Assembly (NCBI RefSeq): GCF_002113125.1
Contig: NZ_NEJP01000012.1
Span: 62,001-126,000, forward strand
Length of the DNA stretch: 64,000 nt
Reading direction: 5' to 3'
DNA from: Pseudomonas sp. B20(2017)
GTDB taxonomy: Bacteria; Pseudomonadota; Gammaproteobacteria; Pseudomonadales; Pseudomonadaceae
Shown: positions 58,875 to 64,000 of the stretch, piece after piece
How positions within the stretch are numbered: position 1 is the stretch's first letter
Layout: every line of letters begins with the position of its first letter
Position numbers and translations under genes: made by a program
The notes under the pieces: generated by a model
What the model was told of the DNA's origin: nothing
The model's database searches: none
What the model saw: the letters and a program-made list of their open reading frames with translations, nothing else

Positions 58875-59715
58875 GGTGATGCTCCTTCAGCCACCAGCGG
58901 GCGACGTCGCGGCAGGTGGCGAACCACACGTCTTCGCGCTGGCGCATGTGTTCGAAGAGTTTCTCCAGCAACAGGATGCGCCCCGGTTTACCGGTGATTT
59001 TCGGGTGGAACAGGGTGGTCAGGCACAGGCCTTCGTTCATCGCGCCGTCGTACTCACGCTGCCAGTTGTCGAGGGTCAGCTCGTAGCTGGCGGTGCGGTC
59101 GAGCCCGGACGGAAAATTCGGTGCGCGGGTGTAGGCGAGCGAGGCGTAGTCGTCCATTTCCCAGCGGCCGGGGATCTCCACCAGCGGCGTGTCGTGGCCG
59201 GGGACGTTGACCAGATACGGGCGATCGTCGCCGCGCATGCTGCTGGAATAGATGACGCCGTTGTCGGCCAGCATCGCCGGCGTTTCTGCACGCCAGTCAC
59301 CGGAGGGGGTGCGAAAGCCTTCGGCGCGGATGTGCAGGTATTGCCAGAAGACGTCGCGGGATTTGTTCATCACGGCCTGCTGCTGGTCCAGCGTCAGGGC
59401 GTAGAAGGATTCGTGCTTGTAGCCGTGGTAGGCGACTTCATGACCGCGCTCGACGATGGCCTGGCATTGCTTCGGCCAGTTTTCCACGACCCACGCGGGG
59501 ACGAAGAAGGTGGTCGGGATCTCGAAGTCGTCGAGCAGATCCAGCAGGCGCGGCAGGGCGCGGTAGGGGCCGTAGCCGCCGAAGCCGAAGTATTCGGGCT
59601 TGTGCCAGATCGAGCCGTTGAGCATGGCATCGCCGGTCGGGCCGTCGAGGTCGAAGGCCAGGGCGAGGCAGGCTTTGTGCTGGTCGGGCCAGTTGGGTTG
59701 GGGTGAACTGAGCAT
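58867..59715 (-). CDS. Polysaccharide deacetylase-fold hydrolase (CE4/PuuE-like), copy B
   Basis: A 282-residue homologue of the neighbouring gene: LALAFDLDGPTGDAMLNGSI with Asp residues, GHEVAYHGYKHESFYALTLD, RTPSGDWRAETPAMLADNGV, and TLFHPKITGKPGRILLLEKL. It is cytoplasmic (no signal). Two tandem cytoplasmic NodB-fold enzymes suggest two subunits or two successive hydrolyses. The start MLSSPQPNW has GGAG 6-7 nt upstream; a start 4 codons earlier is possible. It is separated from the ABC transporter genes by a REPIN. Confidence 0.87.
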   Translation of the reverse strand: MLSSPQPNWPDQHKACLALAFDLDGPTGDAMLNGSIWHKPEYFGFGGYGPYRALPRLLDLLDDFEIPTTFFVPAWVVENWPKQCQAIVERGHEVAYHGYKHESFYALTLDQQQAVMNKSRDVFWQYLHIRAEGFRTPSGDWRAETPAMLADNGVIYSSSMRGDDRPYLVNVPGHDTPLVEIPGRWEMDDYASLAYTRAPNFPSGLDRTASYELTLDNWQREYDGAMNEGLCLTTLFHPKITGKPGRILLLEKLFEHMRQREDVWFATCRDVARWWLKEHHHG

Positions 59716-59751
59716 TGGGCGCTCCACACATGCAGGGACGTACGCTGTACC

Positions 59752-59854
59752 TGTGGGAGCGAGCTTGCTCGCGATAAGGCAATGTCAGTAGACATCACTG
59801 GTGAATGACACACCGCATTCGTCGGAATGCCGCCCAGAGCAAGCTCGCTCCCAC
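59752..59854. repeat. REPIN, GTGGGAGCGAGC family, copy 12
   Basis: TGTGGGAGCGAGCTTGCTCG, a spacer, and the inverse arm with an insertion (GTCGGAATGCCGCCCAG). Its spacer contains TGAATGACACACCGCATTCG, identical to the spacer of the copy at 62438. Confidence 0.88.
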
Positions 59855-59878
59855 AATGGAGAGGTGGTGCTGACCGGT

Positions 59879-60703
59879 TTACTTGCCAGCGTTAATGGTC
59901 ACGTCCTTGATCGCACCCAGCTCCAGATCCCACTTCTTCAGGATCGCGTTATAGCTGCCGTCATCCACCATGCTCTGCAGCGCCACCTTTACCGCTTCAC
60001 TCAGCTCAGGCTTCTTCTTGCTCACACCCAGCCCGGTGAACTGTACGGAGATCGGCTGGCCGACCGTCTTGTACATGTCCTTTTCCTGGGTCTTGAGGTA
60101 CGACAGGGTTTCGCTGCCCTGCATCGCCGCATCGATTCGGCTTTGGCGCAGTTGGGCGCGGGCATCGGCCGAGCCTTCGGTGCCGATCACGTTGATTGCA
60201 GGTTTGCCGGCGGCTTCACAGTTCGCCTTGCTCCACTCGGCGATTTCCGCCGGGAAGGTGGTGCGGCGGCTGGTGCCGACTTTCTTGCCGCACAGGTCGA
60301 TGATCTCGTTGGTCGCGGTGTTTTTCTGCAAGGTGTAGAACTGCGGGCCGCTGGTGAAGTAGTCGACGAAGGTCACGCTGGCTTGACGCTCGGCAGTGTC
60401 GGTCATGCCCGACAGGACCATATCCACGCGGTCGGTGGTCAGGGCGTTGATCATTTGCTCGAAGCCGGTTTCCTGCCACTTGATCTTCACCCCGAGGCGT
60501 TCGGCCAGGGCGTTGCCCAGGTCGTAGTCAAGGCCGGTGAGCTTGTTGGTGGCCGGGTCCTTGAAATCCATCGGCGGATAGTTGGGCATGATCGCAACGA
60601 CGATCTCGCCTTTTTCCTTGATGCTGGCCGGCAACTCGGCGGCCACGGCGAAACCGCAAGACATGAGGGAGGTGAGTACTGCTGGAATGACGAAGTTCTT
60701 CAT
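59879..60703 (-). CDS. Amino-acid ABC transporter, periplasmic binding protein
   Basis: A 274-residue family 3 solute-binding protein with a Sec signal (MKNFVIPAVLTSLMSCGFAV, cleavage near AVA-AE). PNYPPMDFKDPATNKLTGLD and DYDLGNALAERLGVK are the ligand lobe hallmarks. Such proteins bind polar amino acids or related opines. It lies 40 bp downstream of its ATPase gene and is transcribed together with it. The ligand is not readable from sequence, but the adjoining ArgH-family lyase suggests an N-substituted amino acid. Confidence 0.92.
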   Translation of the reverse strand: MKNFVIPAVLTSLMSCGFAVAAELPASIKEKGEIVVAIMPNYPPMDFKDPATNKLTGLDYDLGNALAERLGVKIKWQETGFEQMINALTTDRVDMVLSGMTDTAERQASVTFVDYFTSGPQFYTLQKNTATNEIIDLCGKKVGTSRRTTFPAEIAEWSKANCEAAGKPAINVIGTEGSADARAQLRQSRIDAAMQGSETLSYLKTQEKDMYKTVGQPISVQFTGLGVSKKKPELSEAVKVALQSMVDDGSYNAILKKWDLELGAIKDVTINAGK

Positions 60704-60742
60704 GGACGTTCTCTTATGAGTGTTGTGAAGGCCAAAGGGGCC

Positions 60743-61507
60743 TCAGGTTCGAACGGCAGAAATGAAGCTTTGGGTGCGCGGGTTTTGCGGACTTATTAGT
60801 ATTTCTTCGGGGCTTCCAGCCTCCACGATCTGCCCGCCGTCCATGAACACCATGCGGTTGGAAACCTCCCGGGCGAAGCCCAGTTCATGGGTGACGACGA
60901 TCATGGTCATGCCGGTCTGCGCCAGATCGCGCATTACCGACAGCACCTCACCGACCAATTCCGGGTCGAGTGCCGAAGTGGGTTCATCGAACAGCATCAG
61001 CTTCGGTCGCATGGCCAGGGCGCGGGCAATCGCCACCCGTTGCTGCTGACCGCCCGACAACTCGATCGGGTAGCTGTTGCGTTTGTCGGCCAGGCCGACC
61101 CGGGCCAGCAGTTCCAGGGCTTCTTCGTGCGCCTCCTTGGGCGAACGCTTGAGCACCTGGCACGGGCCTTCGATGATGTTTTGCAGCACAGTCATGTGCG
61201 GGAACAGGTTGAAACGTTGGAACACCATGCCGGTGGCCAGGCGCTGGCGGGCGATCTGCGACTCGTTGAGTTCGTGCAACTTGTGCCCGACCACGCGGTA
61301 GCCGACCAGTTCGCCGTCGACCCAAAGGCCGCCCTTGTCGATTTTTTCCAGCTGATTGACGCAGCGCAGCAGGGTGCTCTTGCCCGAGCCGGACGGGCCG
61401 ATGATGCACAGCACTTCGCCTTGCTCGACCTCGATGTTGATGTCCTTGAGCGCGTGGTACTGGTCGTAATATTTGTTCAGGCTCACGGCCTTGACGATGC
61501 TTCTCAT
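60743..61507 (-). CDS. Amino-acid ABC transporter, ATPase
   Basis: A 254-residue ABC ATPase of the polar amino acid type (GlnQ/HisP-like): Walker A GPSGSGKSTLL, signature ELSGGQQQRVAIARALAMRP, Walker B LMLFDEPTSALDPE, H-loop VVTHELGFA. The start is MRSIVKAVSL (ATG at 61507), 11 bp after the permease stop. It powers uptake with the permease and binding protein of this operon. Confidence 0.93.
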   Translation of the reverse strand: MRSIVKAVSLNKYYDQYHALKDINIEVEQGEVLCIIGPSGSGKSTLLRCVNQLEKIDKGGLWVDGELVGYRVVGHKLHELNESQIARQRLATGMVFQRFNLFPHMTVLQNIIEGPCQVLKRSPKEAHEEALELLARVGLADKRNSYPIELSGGQQQRVAIARALAMRPKLMLFDEPTSALDPELVGEVLSVMRDLAQTGMTMIVVTHELGFAREVSNRMVFMDGGQIVEAGSPEEILISPQNPRTQSFISAVRT

Positions 61508-61517
61508 GACGGATTCC

Positions 61518-62396
61518 TCAAGAACGCTTGCCGGCGCCGCGAGCGAAACGACGCTCCAGACGGCTTTGACCAAAGGACAGGACAGTGACGGTGGCCAGGT
61601 ACCAGATACCGGCGACGATCAGCAGCTCCATGACCCGGGCGTTGGCGTAGTAAATGTTCTGGGCGTTGTAGAGCAGTTCCGAGTACTGGATGACGCTCGC
61701 CAGCGAGGTCATTTTCACCATGCCGATGAATTCGTTGCCGACCGGCGGAATGATGATCCGCATGGCCTGGGGCAGGATGATCCGGCGCAGCGCCTGCAGA
61801 CGCGGCATGCCGATCGACTTGGCCGCTTCGTACTGGCCGGTGTCCACCGACAGCAGGCCGGCGCGCACCACTTCGGCGGTGTAGGCGCCCTGGTTGATGC
61901 TCAAGCCGAGCAGGGCGGCCACGAACGGCGTCATCAGGCTGACGGTGTCGAGCTGAAACAGACCGGGAATGCCGATGGTGGGGAAAATCAGCGCCAGGTT
62001 GAACCACAACAGCAGTTGCAGAATCAGCGGCGTACCGCGAAACAGCCAGGTGTAGGTGACAGCCACGTAGCGCAGGATCGGGTTGGCCGACATGCGCATG
62101 ATCGCGGTGATCACCCCGAACACGATGCCCAGCGCCATGGCCAGCACGGCCATGATGATCGTGTTGAACAGGCCCCACATGATTGCTTCGGAGGTGAGGA
62201 ACTGGCCGATGTACGACCACTCGATCTTGCCTTCGGCGAAGGCCCGCACCAGACCGATGATCGCGATGACGATTACGGTGGCGAAGAAGATCCGCCCGTA
62301 ATAGCGCCGTGGCACGTGCTGGTACTGGGTAATGTCGAACTGGTTTTCCGCCAGTTTACGCTCCGCCTGGAGTCGTTCTGCCTGAGTCTGGCTCAT
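61518..62396 (-). CDS. Amino-acid ABC transporter, permease
   Basis: A 292-residue permease of the His/Glu/Gln family: a N-terminal cytoplasmic extension, about five or six helices, and the EAA loop motif EAAKSIGMPRLQALRRIILP. Only one permease is present, so it presumably works as a homodimer. The start is MSQTQAERLQAERK, right after the REPIN region; the 44 open codons upstream read through the repeat and are not used. Confidence 0.92.
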   Translation of the reverse strand: MSQTQAERLQAERKLAENQFDITQYQHVPRRYYGRIFFATVIVIAIIGLVRAFAEGKIEWSYIGQFLTSEAIMWGLFNTIIMAVLAMALGIVFGVITAIMRMSANPILRYVAVTYTWLFRGTPLILQLLLWFNLALIFPTIGIPGLFQLDTVSLMTPFVAALLGLSINQGAYTAEVVRAGLLSVDTGQYEAAKSIGMPRLQALRRIILPQAMRIIIPPVGNEFIGMVKMTSLASVIQYSELLYNAQNIYYANARVMELLIVAGIWYLATVTVLSFGQSRLERRFARGAGKRS

Positions 62397-62437
62397 GGTG
62401 TTTCTCCGAACTGTACTTTCAAATCCAACACGATCAC

Positions 62438-62527
62438 TGTGGGAGCGAGCTTGCTCGCGAATAGGCCGTGTCAGGCGACATCGAGGTTGAATGACACACC
62501 GCATTCGCGAGCAAGCTCGCTCCCACA
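62438..62527. repeat. REPIN, GTGGGAGCGAGC family, copy 13
   Basis: TGTGGGAGCGAGCTTGCTCG and its inverse lie between the permease and the ArgH-like gene. The spacer shares TGAATGACACACCGCATTCG with copy 12. Confidence 0.9.
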
Positions 62528-62546
62528 AGGTTATGTGCCATGGCCG

Positions 62547-63974
62547 TTAGAGGCGGAAGCCCTGGTAGTTTTCGGTCCACTGTTGCTGCGCGGCGAGGGC
62601 GGTTTTCAAGCGGCCGATCTGCTCGCGCACCTGTTGCGGCGCTGTGCCGCCCCAGCCGCTGCGGGCAGCGATGGCAGCTTCCAGGGTCAGGCTGTCACGC
62701 ACGTCTGCCGTGAGGCGCGGGTCGATCTCGGCCAGCAGCGCCGGCGAGGCTTCCCACAATTCGAGGTCGTGTTTTTCGCAGGCCTGCACCAACGCCCCGG
62801 TGATTTCGTGGGCCTCCTTGAACGGCACGCCGCGCACTGCCAGCCAGTCGGCGACTTCGGTGGCGAGGGTGAAACCCAGTGGCGCCTGACGGCGCAGTTC
62901 CTCGACGTTGACGGTCATGGTCGCGACCATCCCGGCCATGGCCGGCAGCACCAGCAGCAGGGTGTCGACGCTGTCGAGCACGCCGTTCTTGTCTTCGCTC
63001 AGGTCGCGGTTGTACGACAGCGGCAGGGATTTGAGGGTCGACAGCAGGCCGGTCAGGTTGCCGATCAGACGGCCAGCCTTGCCCCGTGCCAGTTCGGCGA
63101 TGTCGGGGTTTTTCTTCTGCGGCATGATCGAACTGCCGGTGGCGTAGGCGTCATCCAGATCGACCCAGCGGAACTGGCGCGACGACCACAGGCAGAACTC
63201 TTCGGCCAGGCGCGAGATGTTGATCCCGAGCATGCTGGCGATGAACAGGAATTCGGCGACGTGATCGCGGCTGGCCACGGCGTCGATGGAGTTTTCGCAG
63301 ACCCCGGCGTAACCCATTTCCTTGGCCGACTGCTGCGGCTGGCGAGCGATCGCGGAGCCGGCCATGGCTGCGGCGCCGAGGGGCGAAAGCGAGGTGCGCG
63401 TGTCCCAATCCACCAGACGCTGCACGTCACGCAACATCGATTGGGCGTGGGCCAGCAAGTGATGGGCGAACACGATCGGCTGCGCCTGCTGCAAGTGGGT
63501 GAAGCCCGGGCAGATGCTTTCAACGTGCTGCTCGGCCTGATCCACCAGCGCCGTTTGCAGGGCGAGGACTTCAACGGCCAGGGTGCGGACATGATCACGC
63601 AGGAACAGGCGCAGGTCGTTGGCGGTCTGGTCGTTGCGCGAACGGCCAGCGCGCAGCTTGCCGCCCAGTGCGCCGAGGCGTTCGGTCAGCAGGCGTTCGA
63701 TGAAGGTGTGGACGTCTTCGTCGTCCAGCGTCGGGGCGATGCGTCCGGTAGCGAAATCGGCACCGATGCCGTCCAGGGCTTCAATCATCGTGCGGGTTTC
63801 CTGCTCGTCGAGCAGGCCGGCACGTTGCAGTTCCCCGGCGTGGGCCTTGGAGCCGGCCAGATCGTACGGCGTCAGGCGGAAATAGCGCTCGGGGCAACGG
63901 GACAGGGCCGCCAGGGCTGCGGACGGGCCGCTTTTGAAACGGGCACCCCAGAGACGGTCGGTGGTTTGAGACAT
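62547..63974 (-). CDS. ArgH-family lyase (argininosuccinate lyase-like, possibly a different C-N lyase)
   Basis: A 475-residue member of the aspartase/fumarase superfamily, nearest argininosuccinate lyase: GKLRAGRSRNDQTANDLRLF with the substrate Arg/Asn residues, GFTHLQQAQPIVFAHHLLAH with the catalytic His region, and the signature loop GSSIMPQKKNPDIAELARGK with the catalytic Ser. It cleaves a C-N bond, releasing fumarate. Its neighbours are an amino-acid ABC importer, not arginine biosynthesis, so a catabolic role on an N-substituted aspartate is as likely as true argininosuccinate. EDDS lyase and other aminopolycarboxylate lyases are close relatives of ArgH. Confidence 0.88.
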   Translation of the reverse strand: MSQTTDRLWGARFKSGPSAALAALSRCPERYFRLTPYDLAGSKAHAGELQRAGLLDEQETRTMIEALDGIGADFATGRIAPTLDDEDVHTFIERLLTERLGALGGKLRAGRSRNDQTANDLRLFLRDHVRTLAVEVLALQTALVDQAEQHVESICPGFTHLQQAQPIVFAHHLLAHAQSMLRDVQRLVDWDTRTSLSPLGAAAMAGSAIARQPQQSAKEMGYAGVCENSIDAVASRDHVAEFLFIASMLGINISRLAEEFCLWSSRQFRWVDLDDAYATGSSIMPQKKNPDIAELARGKAGRLIGNLTGLLSTLKSLPLSYNRDLSEDKNGVLDSVDTLLLVLPAMAGMVATMTVNVEELRRQAPLGFTLATEVADWLAVRGVPFKEAHEITGALVQACEKHDLELWEASPALLAEIDPRLTADVRDSLTLEAAIAARSGWGGTAPQQVREQIGRLKTALAAQQQWTENYQGFRL

Positions 63975-64000
63975 TTGTTGTTTTCCTCGTCGGTAACGCG

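Noticed and set aside
2814..62527. CRISPR array formed by the many similar palindromes
   Set aside because: The repeats are dispersed singly between genes, are inverted rather than direct, and lack regular spacers or cas genes.
1..64000. tRNA, rRNA, insertion sequences or prophage genes
   Set aside because: None was seen. The C4-type RNA is the only phage-like feature, and no integrase, transposase or structural gene accompanies it.

Overview
The window is 64 kb of a high-GC gammaproteobacterial chromosome, almost certainly from the Pseudomonas fluorescens group. Grounds for this are the gene set (ptxS-kgu 2-ketogluconate operon, sfnG, a MexMN-like efflux pump with its two-component system, a DUF6124-type gene) and the many REP/REPIN palindromes between genes. 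These come in two families: about 13 copies of a GTGGGAGCGAGCTTGCTCGCGA type and 6 of a GTTCCCACGC type. No rRNA, tRNA, CRISPR array or insertion sequence was seen.

Layout. 1-3.7 kb: the 3' end of an Ig-like repeat protein, a LysR/VOC pair, and a DUF6124-type gene preceded by what reads as a complete C4-type antisense RNA module. 3.8-7.9 kb: transporter, CdaR-type regulator and glycerate kinase. 8-10.9 kb: chemotaxis receptor and aminotransferase. 11-16.4 kb: ptxS and kguEKTD with two PtxS operators. 16.5-22.6 kb: a more AT-rich island without REPINs, holding two Ig-like proteins, an autotransporter and a small orphan; its first and last genes share an operator-like palindrome about 100 bp upstream of their starts. 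22.6-30.1 kb: DUF1345 protein, MexMN-like pump and its divergent two-component system. 30.1-36.1 kb: pncA, a TPR/ECF sigma/anti-sigma operon (the sigma gene apparently starts with ATT), a methyltransferase, a dienoyl-CoA isomerase-like crotonase, nudC and a TSUP permease. 36.1-40.4 kb: sfnG with a sigma-54 promoter, a DUF1348 protein, TetR and pssA. 40.5-44.8 kb: Fur-type EfeUOB iron uptake operon plus an extra EfeM-like gene. 44.9-54.3 kb: an AraC-type regulator and two convergent operons for isoleucine/valine acyl-CoA catabolism. 54.4-56.5 kb: HPP protein and an MFS exporter. 56.6-64 kb: an MmgE/PrpD protein, two polysaccharide-deacetylase-fold hydrolases, an amino-acid ABC transporter and an ArgH-family lyase, which together look like an uptake and C-N bond cleavage pathway.

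How the genes work together. Most operons are catabolic modules of a soil or rhizosphere organism: glycerate/sugar acids, 2-ketogluconate, dimethyl sulfone, branched-chain acyl-CoAs and an unknown N-substituted amino acid. Each has local regulation (PtxS, CdaR, SfnR/sigma-54, AraC, Fur). The least ordinary parts are the C4 antisense RNA in front of a chromosomal DUF6124 gene, the Ig-like/autotransporter island with its paired palindromes, and the ArgH/PrpD/deacetylase cluster. Everything here was read by eye; no database search or folding program was run.
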